Positions 34,098-47,085 of a DNA stretch of 64,000 nucleotides are shown in pieces. The notes below the pieces were generated by a model, which saw only the letters and a list, made by a program, of their open reading frames with translations, was not told the DNA's origin and ran no database searches. Source of the stretch: Engraulis encrasicolus (lineage: Eukaryota > Chordata > Actinopteri > Clupeiformes > Engraulidae); NCBI RefSeq assembly GCF_034702125.1, contig NC_085865.1, positions 27,872,559 to 27,936,558 on the forward strand. Reading direction: 5' to 3'. The first letter of the stretch is position 1. Each line of letters begins with the position of its first letter. Made by a program: the position numbers and the translations under genes.

Positions 34098-34804
34098 CTG
34101 GAAAGGAGAAGCTGGAGCACACTGCAGCTTAGTTTTCAATACTTTATTTTGTGCACACACCCGACCAACGTTTCAGTGTTGCTACACCTTCTTCTGAGTC
34201 AAATGATAGCAAGAGAGAGACACACATTTCAGGACTTGACATTCACAGGTGATCCCACTTGGTTTGGCTAAATTGGTCTCATCTCATTGCAGGTAATTGA
34301 CTCCACCCCCCAACACCAGGACAAGATTGCAGACAATTAGACAGAGAGACTTTGTGGAAAGGCATTTTGGATTCATACTCTAAATTCAGTGGAGCCTCAG
34401 GGCATAAATGAGGAACACAATATGTCTTGCTCTCTGTAACAAATTGTTCCAGCATCGCGGCTGTGGTCTTCTAATAATTGTAGCTGTGGTTTTATTGACA
34501 ATGTTCTTTGTGTATTGTTTTTTTCACTTTTTTATTTTGTTTTGGGAAGTTGGCAAGCTGTCTAATTGTCTACAATCGTGTCCTGGTGTTGGGGGGTGGG
34601 GTCAATTACCTGCAATGAGATCAGACCAATTTAGCCAAACCAAGTAGGATCACCTGTGAATGTCAAGTCTTGAAATGTGTGTCTCTCTCTTGCTATCATT
34701 TGACTCTGAAGAAGGTGTAGCAACACAGAAACGTTGGTCGCGTGTGTGCACAAAATAAAGTCTTGAAAACTAAGCTGCAGTGTGCTCCAGCTTCTCCTTT
34801 CCAG
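34098..34804. mobile_element. Penelope-derived foldback element
   Basis: Inverted arms of about 245 bp (34,098-34,341 and 34,559-34,804) both begin at CTGGAAAGGAGAAGCTGGAG. Each arm carries a CTGAAGA...GAAACGTTGG block and an AAAATAAAG signal, like Penelope-type terminal repeats (pLTRs). Penelope elements are known to occur with inverted LTRs. The loop of about 215 bp is non-coding. I interpret it as a non-autonomous pair of inverted pLTRs. Confidence 0.65.
34702..34739 (+). ncRNA. Candidate minimal hammerhead ribozyme
   Basis: Stem I GACT (34,702-34,705) can pair with GGTC (34,736-34,739). Between them lie CTGAAGA (34,706-34,712, fits CUGANGA), a stem II GTGT/ACAC with loop AGCA, GAAAC (34,728-34,732) and GTT as the likely cleavage triplet. 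All core positions of a type I hammerhead with a very short stem III are present. The opposite-strand copy (about 34,163-34,200) reads CAGAAGA, which breaks the core. Confidence 0.6.
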
Positions 34805-34836
34805 TGATGTCTGTCCCACTGTGATGCACCTGCAAG

Positions 34837-35050
34837 CAGGGTTGCCAGATGAGGCTGATGATTTCCAGCCCAAAGACTGCTCAAAACCAGCCTAGAAGCT
34901 CAAAATACCGCCCAATTCTATTGATTTCTATGGCTAAAATTGGGCGGGTTTTTCTGCTAAATGCCATTTTTACCCGCACACGACCATCCTAAGCAGCCCA
35001 ATTGGGCAGGAAACAGCCCAATCTGGCAACACCAGGCTTGTTGGAACACT
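34837..35050. mobile_element. Palindrome spacer: a hAT-like MITE
   Basis: The only non-mirrored sequence between the arms is a diverged relative of the 195-bp hAT MITE (starts CAGGGTTGCCAGAT, ends ATCTGGCAACACC at about 35,033), plus about 15 bp. It is flanked on both sides by the arm sequence TGATGCACCTGCAAGCA and its complement. No 8-bp target duplication is clear. Confidence 0.7.
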
Positions 35051-35095
35051 GCTTGCAGGTGCATCACAGTGGGACCAGACATCCCCCCACCACCC

Positions 35096-36590
35096 CTGGA
35101 AAGGAGAAGCTGGAGCAGCACTGCAAGCTTAGTTTTCAAGGACTTTGATTTTGTGCACCACCAACGCGACCAATCGTTTCTGTGTTGCTACACCTTCTTC
35201 AGAGTCAAAATGATAGCAAGAGAGGAGGACACACATTTCAAGACATTGACATTCACAGGTGATCCTACTTCGGTTTGGGCTAAATTGCGTCTGATCTCAT
35301 TGCAGGTAATTGACCCCACACCCCCAACACCAGGACACTATTGTAGGACAATTAGACAGCTTGCCAACTTCCCAAAACAAAATAAAAAAAGTGAAAAAAA
35401 ACAATACACAAAGAAACATGTGTCACATAAAACCACAGCTATCAATTATTAGAAAGACCACCTAGCCGCGAATGCTGGATACAATTTGTTAACAGAGAGC
35501 AAGACATATTGTGTTCCTCATTTATGCCCTGAGAGCTCCACTGAATTTAGAGTATGAAATCCCAATTAATGCCTTATCCACAAAGTCTCTCTGTCTAATT
35601 AGTCTGGGCAAATCTTGTCCTGGTGGTTGGGGGGGGTGGAAGTCAATTACCTGCCAAATGTAGATCCTGAGACCAAATTTAGCCAAACAAGTGGGATTCA
35701 CCTGTGAATGTCAAGTCATTGAAATGTGTGTCTCCTCCTCTTGCTAATCATTTGACTCATGAAGAAGGTGTGGGTGAAGCAACAACTGTAAACGAGTTGG
35801 GTCGGGTGTGTGCACACAAAATTAAATAGTATTGAAAACTAAGCTTGCAGTGTGCTCCAGCTTCTCCTTTCCAGCTATGCCAGTGACTTACTGGTCAGTT
35901 GTTGCCAGATGGATGGCTGATGATTTTCCAGCCCAAAAAATGACCTCAAAACCCGCCTTGGGAATAGCACCTAAAATCCCGCCACAATTCTATTTGATTG
36001 TCGATGGGAATTGGGCGAGTTTTCCTGATTAAAATGCAAATTTTTTACCCGCAGACGGCCATCCCAAGCAGAGCAACTGGGTGGGAAACCGCCCAATCTG
36101 GCGACACTGCTTACTGGAGCCTCAATGCCAGTGATTTCAAAAAGCACTGGGACACTGATCTGTGATAGGTCTGTTAGAGCATTAGGTTCCAACCCCCGAT
36201 GGGCGTGGGTTGGAAAGGTGGGAAAACAGGCTTCTTGTAGTCTCAACAGAAATCCACCTCTTTTACACTTCCTATGTCGATGATTGCCAAAATGGACCAT
36301 TTTTACATCCATTGACATAGGAAGTGTTAAGAGATGAATGGGGATTTTCTCCAATCTCAGGGGGAATTGAGCGATTTTTGAAAGACCATTCAAAAGACTA
36401 TGACGGGTGTTATCAATGGAAAGGCCTAATGACAAAATGGGTTGGAGTGGTCCCTTTAAGCATTTTAAACAAGTGAAGTAGGTGGTCGCTGGCAACCCCA
36501 GCTTGCAGTAAGAGGGCTACTGCTGGTGTCCTTGTTGTACATTTGATTGCCCCTAGTGGGAAGTCAAAATACTTGGGTTTATTACAGTAG
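35096..36590. other. Insertion-rich mirror of the central elements
   Basis: Contains mirrored copies of the foldback element (35,096-35,874), the hAT MITE (about 35,890-36,107) and its flank. Compared with the left arm, extra single bases occur every 10-20 nt. This pattern resembles unpolished long-read sequence rather than natural divergence. No genes. Confidence 0.75.
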
Positions 36591-39500
36591 ATTCAGAAGT
36601 GCGTACCCCAGTACAGGTGAGGGGGCAGACATCCCTGTTTGCAGTCGGGCAGCAGACCTGTACATGTGGTTTTCATCGTGTGTTAGGTAAAAAAAAAAAA
36701 AAAAAAAACATGCCTATGTTAATTGTACTGTTTAACTTGTATGTACAGTTACTTGTGTATATGTGGCAATTAGTGGATGATCCTCTCTTTTAAAAAATCT
36801 CCATCAGGCCACACCAAACAGTGTCAACCCAGCCCGTGGCGCCTCAAGCAACGCACCAACCTGTTGCCTCAGGACCACACGAGCCATGCCACATGTGTCC
36901 CGGGCCAAACCAGATGTGCCTCCTACGTCTCGGTGCCACACCAGCCGTGCGTCCTCTCCATCAGGCCACACCAACAGTGTCACCCAGCCCTAGCGCCTCA
37001 AGCAACGCACCACCTGTGCCTCAGACCACACGAGCCATGCCACATGTGTCCCGGGCCAAACCAGATGTGCCTCCTGCGTCTCGTGCCACACCAGCCGTGC
37101 GTCCTCTCCATCAGGCCACACCAACAGTGTCACCCAGCCCTAGCGCCTCAAGCAACGCACCACCTGTGCCTCAGACCACACGAACCATGCCACATGTGTC
37201 CCGGGCCAAACCAGATGTGCCTCCTGCGTCTCGTGCCACACCAGCCGTGCGTCCTCTCCATCAGGCCAGACCAACAGTGTCACCCAGTCCTGGCGCCTCA
37301 AGCAACGCACCACCTGTGCCTCAGACCACACGAGCCATGCCACATGTGTCCCGGGCCAAACCAGATGTGCCTCCTGCGTCTCGTGCCACACCAGCCGTGC
37401 GTCCTTTCCATCAGGCCACACCAACAGTGTCACCCAGCTCTGGCGCCTCAAGCAACACACCACCTGTGCCTCAGACCACACGAGCCATGCCACATGTGTC
37501 CCGGGCCAAACCAGATGTGCCTCCTGCGTCTCGTGCCACACCAGCCGTGCGTCCTCTCCATCAGGCCAGACCAACAGTGTCACCCAGCCCTAGCGCCTCA
37601 AGCAACGCACCACCTGTGCCTCAGACCACACGAACCATGCCACCTTGCCCTGGCTCCACAATCCAAACACCTCTGTCCACAACATCACAACCACAACAGC
37701 CATCCCAGGGGACATTTTGGTTGCCATTCGAGATGAAGAGATGCATCCCACCACAAGACCAGAAATGGATTGCGTCCACATTGTGGGAGAATGGACGGCT
37801 GAAATCGAATCTGAAATTGTGGTATGAACCACCACCCCCTGCCTCGATATACCATCAAGTACCCACACCAGATCCCTTTTTTGGCCATCGGGTCTTTGTG
37901 TGGATGCCCTACCACAACTGGAGAGCCAAGCTACTCTGCCCTGACTGTGGAAGGCAACTGACAGGTAATGGAGTCCACAAGAGGGTGCGGCACGTTCTCG
38001 ACATCGACCAGTACTATCTGATGATTACCGAGAATCTGCGGTGTACTCGATGCAATGTGTCACACCTCTCCTCAAGCAAGACAGTCTTGGACCAGCTAGA
38101 CCTTCCCCATCGGTCAGAATTCAGGATTATTCTCACTCAGAGGTTAGTATACATATACATGCTCTCATATCTTATTTAGGCAACGATGCTTTGTGTTAGC
38201 TGGATGCAGATATGTATAAAGCAAAAGTACTCCTAAAGTGTATCTACCACATTATTTACAATGAAATGAATGTAAACGGTATACATTTAAATCAAGAGAG
38301 TATACACTATTGTAATGACAACAGTTGGTGTACTCCTGCTTCTACTTTGTACACCTCTGGAACTTAAGTGTGATATTCTACTACCATATGTAATGGAATT
38401 TTTTTTCTGCTTCGTAGATATGCTTGTGACATACGAGTGATCCGACTGATGAGGGAACGTACACTGGGAAACAGTTCACGTCGACTGGTGAGGCAGCTGT
38501 ATGAAAACCACAGCGAGGAGTGGCTGACCCGTCTGTCCAGATATTTGGGGGAGTGTGAGTCAATGCCCATTCCCACAGACAGGTGGCTCCTATCTGTATA
38601 CGGGAAAGATATACTGACCCGGCTGGACCATGTGAAAGCCTCCATCACCTCCACATTTGGAACAATCCTTAAAATGGATTCCACTAAAAAAGTATGTATA
38701 TTAGATGAGCATGCAGAACATACAGTATATATAACACTGTGGACTTAATAGCAATGTAATGAATTGTGAAAATGATCAAATGTTTTATCCAATGTTTTTT
38801 ATTTGTTGTAATCCCAGATTACCAAGAAATTGGCAGGAGAAGCCAAGGGGACAGCACAGTGGATGACCAGTGTCAGCAACGAAAAGGGCCAGGTGCTCAT
38901 CAGCGTCCTCACCGCAACTGAAGGTGCTGGCCTTGACCTGATGACCCAGGGGATTGTGAGGCGGTACAGAGAGGCAGGCCAAAGACCTCCAAAAGTCTTA
39001 TATGTTGATTGTGGCTGCTGCAAGGACAATGATGACCTGCCGGCAGTAAAGGAAAAGTTCCGTGGTTGGCCAGACCTCATTGTTCGCCTCGACATTTACC
39101 ACTTCATGAGGCGTCTGGCGAGAGGCTGCTCCTCAGATGCTCACCCTCTCTACCCAACCTTTATGAGCCGTCTTGCCGCATCTATCTTCGAATTGGACCC
39201 CAATGATCTGGCATTGCTCCGTGTGTAGCCAGGAGGGAGAGCAGATGAGGAACGAAGGCGGTGCCCGACATCACGGATGCGATGGTGGACAAGAGGATCA
39301 CCAAGATGACTGAAGAGGTACTGCAGGCGGAGGACAAGAGGAAGAGGAAGACCACTATCCGGTTGATTGAGAGTATGCTGGAGGAGTTAATGGGGAACAA
39401 TGGAAAGGATTTGATGGGAGTTCCGTTATTGGATGCCATCCGGATGGAGAACCTCTGGAGAGTACAGAAAATACACGTCAAGTGCCTCCAGGATGTACCT

Positions 39501-42016
39501 GGTGTCCCTCTATACACGGAGACTGGGACAACCACTGTCAGGGGCATCCAACTCACCAGCTTCAGGTGTGCAAGGGGGTCATCCTCTCTTGAGTCCTTCC
39601 ACCTTCATCTCAATAGGTTCATCCCAGGTGAGTTGTATTTAAATGTGGCGAATGTACTTAATTAGTACTTCATTGTACTTTATTACTTAATTTGTAGAAG
39701 CTCTTAAATAATTCGTTGTCATTCAAACTGTATGGTGTGTGCTTTCAGGTACTCAGGCTAACAGCCTTAATTTCCAACTGTATCTGTTGGAGGGCCTCAA
39801 TCGATTGGAACCAAGATAGGGCTGAGGCATCTGTGTCGGGAAAACCCTCCGGCTTCCTGACCTACTCTGGAGCGCTTGTGGAGAGCATCAACACCAGCTC
39901 TTTGAAGGTGTTAGGACGGAAGTATGTTCCCACGTTCCATCCACCTGCTCAATATACTGGTAAGTGTAATGTATGCATTTAACAATAGAATGAAAATAAT
40001 AAGAAAAAAAAAACAACTGTGTGATACAGTAAGGACATACTGTATGTATTGCACCATCTATTCTCACATTGCATATTTTTTCTTACCCTTTCAGGTGAGT
40101 TGATCGGGGTTGATTATCTGTATAATCGGACTGGTCAGGTGTCCAACAGTGACCCAAGGGTCTGAAGAGACGGACGTACTGTTGGAGGAGATCTCACCAG
40201 GCAAGGAGGAAGATGAGGGCTTCATGGAACCAATGGATGAGCTTCTGGGGGATTACAGTTCTGCACTGCTTACACCTCCTCCTCGGCTCCCCGCACCACC
40301 GCTTCAGCCGTCTCTACCACGGGGCCAGACACCTCCTCCTCGGCTCCCCGCACCACCGCTCCAGCCGTCTCTACCACGGGGCCAGACACCTCCTCCTCGA
40401 CTCCCCGCACCACCGCTCCAGCCGTCTCTACCACGGGGCCAGACACCTCCTCCTCGACTCCCCGCACCAGCCGTCTCTACCACGGGGCCAGACACCTCCT
40501 CCTCGACTCCCCGCACCACCGCTCCAGCCGTCTCTACCACGGGGCCAGACACCTCCTCCTCGACTCCCCGCACCACCGCTCCAGCCGTCTCTACCACGGG
40601 GCCAGACACCTCCTCCTCGGCTCCCCGCACCACCGCTCCAGCCATCTCTACAACGGGGCCAGACACCTCCAGCCCTCAGCTCTACAGCTCCTGGACCATC
40701 TCAAGTCCAGCCATCACAGCTGGTAAGCATATACTCATTTAAAAACAAATGACCTATTCTACTCTTTCTACAATATTACATATTCTACTCATTATTGAAC
40801 AAAAAGGTATAGCTAACTTTAACAAACCTACATGACATATGAATAGGTTTATCTGTGTAATAAATGTAATTAAATCTTTATTAAATTATTTTTTCATTAG
40901 GCCGTCGATGAACATGGGATGCCAGGCATGGATAAAGTGGACAACCTGGCTGAGTACCTTGTGGAGCTGCGCCATGAAGCCTCCCTGACCCTCAGTAACC
41001 AGCAGGCCAGCACTACTATAAGTCTATGGCAGGACCTGTTGTCATATGACAAACAGCGTGTGTTACTTGCTGCGCGGTACCAGGAACGGCTCAACTTGGG
41101 ACGGTACCGGACTTCACAAAAGAAAGAATTCACGCCCGGTGTTGACAGCATGAAGCGTTGTGTGCTGAGCTCATCTGGTTCCCCTGCACAGAGGCCAGAC
41201 TGTTGTCGACTGGTTGAGGCTATGTGTGTCAGGCTGTCCAACATACACAAAAGTCCAAAAAAAGGCAGGTCACGTTGGGACCTTATTGTTGATGATTTCA
41301 CACGAATCCAGCAGCTAATTATCGGAAATGCCACAGTCATTGAACACACCAACATGCAACTTGTGCCCATCAATGCACGGACAGTTCAGCAGTGGTACAG
41401 CCAGCGCCTCAAAAGGCAGCACGAAAGGCTATTGCTGCAAGGCCTTGACCTGCCACCCTCTCGTCCCGTTGCATGTGAACCACTGCCCTCAGCCAGCCTC
41501 CGCCCAGTTATCCCCTCTTCAACTCCTGGGGTTCAGGTAAAATATCACCTTCCATCGTCCACTGTGGGACAAGCTAATGCCAAGAGGCGTGCAGAGGAAG
41601 AGGCTTTACCACCAAGCAGGCCAAGGCTGATTCTCCCGAGGGCTGTCCCGCTGCCCGCTGCAGCTTCCATACCCCTTGTCCACCACTTGTCTACCACCCA
41701 CTCCACCCAAACTGCTCCTCTTTTCTTTTCCCAGGTTACTCGTCCTCCTATGTACATTCCCCAGACACCAATGGGTACAGTTTTCATACCTACTGCTGCT
41801 CCACCACCTCAGCCCACCCCTGGCCCACAGAAGCGCCCCTCAAAGGCCAGGTTTAACAAAAGGACAGTCGACAGCAATTCCTGCCGAAAATGTGGTCAGT
41901 TTCGTACAATAGACACTGGCCATAGTCAGTATAAGGGCTATATTTACTGTCCTAATACTGAGTCCCTTCCCAAGGAGGAGTGGCTAAAACAGACGAAGCA
42001 AAAACTGAAGCAGTAA
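36591..42016 (+). pseudogene. DUF6729-like gene, right copy (frameshifted)
   Basis: Exons: about 36,591-36,686, 36,808-38,142, 38,418-38,691, 38,818-39,627, 39,749-39,959, 40,095-40,722 and 40,901-42,016, with the same GT-AG borders as the left copy. Differences from it: noisy exon 1 and start of exon 2; a 54-bp in-frame loss in exon 3 near 38,556 (18 residues after YLGECE); several insertions and a deletion in exon 4 around 39,226-39,345, which break the conserved block between RLDIYHFMRR and the ESFHLH motif; and one extra C in exon 6 near 40,143. It shares the 8-bp loss in the 57-bp repeat. Exon 7 is almost unchanged. Some lesions may be base-calling errors. Confidence 0.75.
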
Positions 42017-42201
42017 CTGGAAGTATATGTGCATGTGTGTGTCCGCTCAATTGTACATTTGTATGTAAAGCAGTAACTGAAAGTATTTGTATTTGTATGT
42101 AAAGCAGTAACTGAAAGTATTTGTGTATATATGTGTGGTGTGTGTCCGCTCAATTGTATATTTGTTTAGATTAAGAAGTTTAGAAGATCTTGGCCAGGAT
42201 T

Positions 42202-42316
<115 letters not shown>

Positions 42317-43057
42317 ATTAATGTAAATTGTACATTTGTTTGTTTTAGTTGTTTATGTCACTGACTGTTTACTGACAGTTGTTTGGTGATGTGTCTGGTT
42401 GGGTAAAGCAGAGGTGACTCTAGGTTTAGCTGGGGCCTCAAGCAAAAAAAAATCTTCTGGACGCTATGCAGGATCGTCTAAAACGCAGTGTCAATTCAAC
42501 ACTTGAGGAGTCAATTTATTATCTTCTGGAGTGTATTTTTTCCAGAGTACTCTCTAAGTGCTGAATTAAAACAGCATTTTTACTGTGCAGATTGTTTGGC
42601 TTTGAGATAGAGACAGAGAGAGAGAGACTGTCTGTCTGTCTGTTTGTTATTTGTAAAAAGACAACCAGACCATGGGCGGAACTACAGGGGAGGCAAGCCC
42701 TCCTGAATTGTTGGTGGGGGCCCTATTGTGACCATGCCAAGTTGTTTGAGGGGCCCTATCAGTGTTTTGCCCTGGGGCCCTGTGTGAAATTGTTCCACCA
42801 CTGAACCACACAGTCAGTGGGCCTATGGTACAAAGCTGGTTCAGGATAAGTTAGGGTTAAGTTAAGAGGTAAATCATCTAATACAAGAGCTTTCCTTGAG
42901 AAAATGAGGACTCCAGGGTCTTCTATTAGACGATTTACCTCTTAACTTAACCTTAACTTATCCTGAACCAGCTTTGTAGCATAGGCCAAGTATGTGTATA
43001 CTATGCACAGTACATGAGTGTGTGCATGATGTTCCTGTTACAACTGAAATGTTTTGC

Positions 43058-43088
<31 letters not shown>

Positions 43089-43441
43089 TCAAAGTTCAAA
43101 TATTAACAGTTATATATTCGTTCATATAACCATTCACAGTTGTGACCAAGTTGTGTGTGTGTGTGCTGATTTGATTGCAATAAATTGTTTCTTTCTTCAA
43201 CACTTCATTCTCAGTCTCGTCTTCATTCTCAATGATCAATGATAACAATGTCTTATATTACTCAAATACAGTAAAATATGTCAGTTAACAACCTCTATGT
43301 ATCCCCTCTCATTTATTCAGCAGAGTACTCATTTATTAACCAAGATATTAATAAATGTAAATAGATTATATTATATAATTATATAATATAAATAAATATA
43401 TAGATTAATGGCATATCATTTGTAATATCTAATGTGAGAGT

Positions 43442-45040
43442 TCTTCTCATTTCGAGACAATCTTTTTGGTTAACATTTTTAAACTGTTCAACAGCATTTT
43501 GCACCCAATCTTCTTGATATTCTGTCTCTAAATCTTTTCACCATGTCGTCACTGTGTTTGGCATAGGAGTCCTCTGAACTGCATATCCGGCGCACCCTAT
43601 TAAGTTGGCTAATTGGGAGGCTCTTCTTGAGGTTGGTTGGATGGAAGCTTTTGCCGTGCAGGAGAGTATTCCTGTCTGTAGGCTTTCTATACAAATCAGT
43701 TGACAATTTGTCTTGTTCTTTTTTAATTAAAGGCCAACTTCCGATAAAACACAGTTTTACTCACTCCTTTTGAAGATCGGACGGTCACCCCAAGTTAAAC
43801 TCACTTGCAAGGCTCTCATAGCGGTGCGTCACCTCGCCTGGCTGTGTTTCCCGGTGTTTCCCAATTGACATAAATAATGCAGAGAAACGAGCGAATCACG
43901 AAAGCCTTTCTGTGTTTCGTCACGTCGAAAGAAGGCGTTGCTCACAAAGGTTTATGTCGACCCATTTTTCTAAAAACATGTCGAGTAATTTTTTTTCTGC
44001 TTGTTTTCAATACAAGCAACGTCTGGTGGCCCGAAATCTAGCTTAGCTTAGCTATCAGCTGGTTGCTACTCTCAGGTACACACACAGCACAAAGCCTCAT
44101 CCATAAAGCAAGCCCACTCTGGTTGCTCCGTGCCTGCAGCTCGCCTAGGGGTCGCTGTCGAAAGAGCACAGCCCTGAATGGAGCATGCACGCCTCTGTTG
44201 GTGCCCCTATAGTGCAGTACCACCCGGAGAAGTGGCGACTCTGCTTCCCATTACATTCTCTCCAAGAACAGGAGGACTGAGCCAATCAGAGACGCGTTTC
44301 CATGAGAGCAGGAGGAGTGAGCCAATCAGAGACGCATTTCCACGAGAAACACGGAACACCCTCTCGTTTCTCCACAAGCCACCTTTCTAGCTTGCAAAAA
44401 CGGCTTGAAACAAAGCAACCAGAACGTTTTTTAAAACAGGACCAACGCGTAACACATTCAATAACAATGGGGAACACAGCAATATTAATCAAATTACGTT
44501 TGAGAGGCCATCTTTAAAATGTCAAAAAAAATTGATTTGTTGGTCATCATAATTGACTGTGAATTTAAGGTGGTTGCTACTCACATTGAGAAAATTCACA
44601 AAATCAAATAGTTCATTTAGAGTACCTGACTACAGTATAAAAATATCGTCAATATATCTCCGCCAGAGGCCAATATGATGAAAAAAATCATTATGTGACC
44701 TATTAAATGCAAAGTCATGTTCAAAGGAACCAACATAGAGTGAGGCATAGTTCGGGGCCACGGTGCTACCCATGGCCGTGCCCTTCACCTGCAAATAGTG
44801 AGTATATTTGTACATAAAAGAATTTTAGCATGGAGTTAATCTGTGGGACATCACAGCCAGCTAAATATAACAAGACGCTTGTGTTGTGTTCCACACATTT
44901 CCATATATATTTAGGCACACAGGTTCCAGTCCGGGGTGTTGGCTCATGCAGGCCACAGGGGTGATGGTATCGGTCAGTCTTGTCGATTTAGCCTAATATG
45001 TTGAACATGAATGTGTATCATTTATCAACGACAAAGGCTA
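43442..45040 (-). pseudogene. Penelope-like element, right copy, lacking its 3' half
   Basis: The minus strand carries the KGTAMGSTVAPNYASLYVG and YIDDIFIL region (44,630-44,815), then the TTAA MITE, then TDLYRKPTDRNTLLHG (about 43,650-43,706). The frame stops at the deletion junction at about 43,441. The GIY-YIG domain and ribozyme-like 3' end are absent. Confidence 0.85.
43731..44513. mobile_element. TTAA-flanked MITE, right copy
   Basis: 783 bp, bounded by TTAA at 43,727-43,730 and 44,514-44,517, at the same position of the Penelope RT as the left copy. It therefore inserted before the arms formed. Confidence 0.85.
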
Positions 45041-45849
45041 CCCATCACAAATAAGTGCAGAGGTGTCAGTACATTTTTGGTACCTATAACACTAGCCCAT
45101 GGCATTACATAGTTGTTACACCATTTACTCCACTCCACCCAATGAGAGACTGTGATGTTACTGAAAAACACTGAAACCCTTTTGAGCCAACCACAGTTTG
45201 CTGATCATAACAGAAGTACATGGATCTGCTTGTTTACTCAGACAAGTTACCTCTTGTGTTGGAAGTAAACAGTTTCTTTTATTTTTAATGTATACTTGAA
45301 AATGTATTCTGCATAAGCATCAGAGTATGACTTGAGTTATAGCATTGTAACTAAGCAGTAACTAGAACGGGCACTCGGTAGAGCGCAAACCTTCGCCTAC
45401 GCCACTTATTTTTTTTTTGGCCATCTTCAGAGTGTGGGGCATAACATTCTCCAAATTTTGGTGTTAGTTTCATTTAAATCGAACCGGAATATCATAATAT
45501 TAAATTTTTGGCCCATTCTTGACGTCTTATTCAATTCAGCATGCACACATTGTTCTGGCTTATAGTGCTTGGCAAAGAAAAGTCACTGGAGCCACATAGA
45601 CAAAAATGAACAATTATTACCTTGATATTAATGTTTTATTCCACATAACCAACATACATTAATAACATGTCCCCATTGGATTTAATTGTAAAAGACGTGT
45701 ACATGTAAATGAATATCAAACATATGAAATCATCTTTATCGGCATTGAAATAGTCACAATAGTCAACCTCAGGTTTAAGACCAAATTACGAGCTGATATT
45801 ATATATTGAATTGTTTCCGAAGCAGTCAGTACTTGTCACTGTAATTACG

Positions 45850-46215
45850 CTCAATAATTACAACACGAGAGACACACAAATTATGTCGTGGTGAGAGTAG
45901 TAAGTGTCCACGACTTCCAGATGTACTGTGACCGCCTGGTTTATGTATACGTGGTCCAGTAGTGTCCCTTGGTCGGTTGTTGGTCCTTTGACGTACTGGC
46001 GGAAGCCGTGGTGACTGAGGAGCTGGACAATGTCGTGGTGTGGGGTCTCCAGTCAATAAAAGTTGAAATCTCCCAGGATGACCATCAAGTTGGTGGTGTC
46101 CAGTGATGTCAAGAGCTGCTGAACACGATCTTGAAATAATCTGGGACTCTGTGATGGTGGCCTGTACAGAGTCACGATGTTGATTGGCGTGCTGTCGTTG
46201 TTGACAGAGATTCCT
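45850..46215 (-). pseudogene. AP-type endonuclease remnant, right copy
   Basis: Mirror of 18,405-18,778 with the MVILGDFNF core near 46,065-46,090. The right copy reads gtcaataaaagttgaaatc where the left has a slightly different sequence, and the stop after the core remains close by. Confidence 0.55.
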
Positions 46216-46439
46216 TGATGCTCCAGCTGTTACGACAATTTGCTTGTGTAGGATCAGGCGGATGCAGCATATAATCAGACTTGAGTTTTGCTGTGTGACT
46301 GTTGGGCAGCAATGATGTGTGTAATAATACGTTTTCTTATGATGTGTTGATTTGTTTTGACTGTGAACTCAAACTTTGAACGTTATGGCGGTTGCCGCAT
46401 TCCACAGAAATGTTCTCACTCCTAAGCGGTACTGGTACG

Positions 46440-47085
46440 GAAGCGCAACGCTACCAGAGGTGAACAAAATAATTCGCTCGAGCGAGACACTAAAGCTGGG
46501 CTTACACTGTGCGACTTTTGCCCCGATTTTGCCCCAATTTGGCACTCGCACGACTTTTTGAGAGTCGGGCCGATTTCTTGTTCAATTGCAGGTCAATCGT
46601 GAGTCTTGCATCGAGCAGTGTACATGGGGTGACGACAAGCGATTTCGCCTCACGATCGTGCAATCGCAGGGTCGCAAGAAAATCAAAACGGTTTGAAATT
46701 CTGGTCGTGGCTCGTGCGTAAATCGCACAGTTAAAGCAGCGCTACGTCCCGAGATTTGACACTTCACATGCACAAATTAATAGGGCCCTGCGATTCGCTG
46801 TGTCGCTGTTGAGCGCGACCTCATCTCCACCTCAGGTGCGCATGTTCCCTCCTCTGCAGACCGGGGAAACATGCCTGTTGCGTCGTACAGTGGAAGCATT
46901 TCGCTCGCATCCGACTGTCGGCTCGTGTAGTGTGAGGTCGTGAGCTGTGAACTTTTAAACAGTGAAATTCCATCGTGCAGTGTGAGCAGAAGCTTAAGAC
47001 CCACGAGTGAAAATATCGCACAGTGTATGCCCGGCTCAAGTCGCTCGAGCGATTATTTTTTTTCGCCTCTGGCAGCATTATGGTT
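46440..47085. mobile_element. MITE, mirror of 17,551-18,203
   Basis: Same TCGCTCGAGCGA-containing ends (46,477 and 47,041 regions) and the same tcgcacga-rich interior. Confidence 0.65.

Noticed and set aside
34098..34804. The central foldback as a hAT or Tc1 MITE
   Set aside because: Its ends match neither pattern, and the internal hammerhead-like core with AATAAA points to a Penelope origin.
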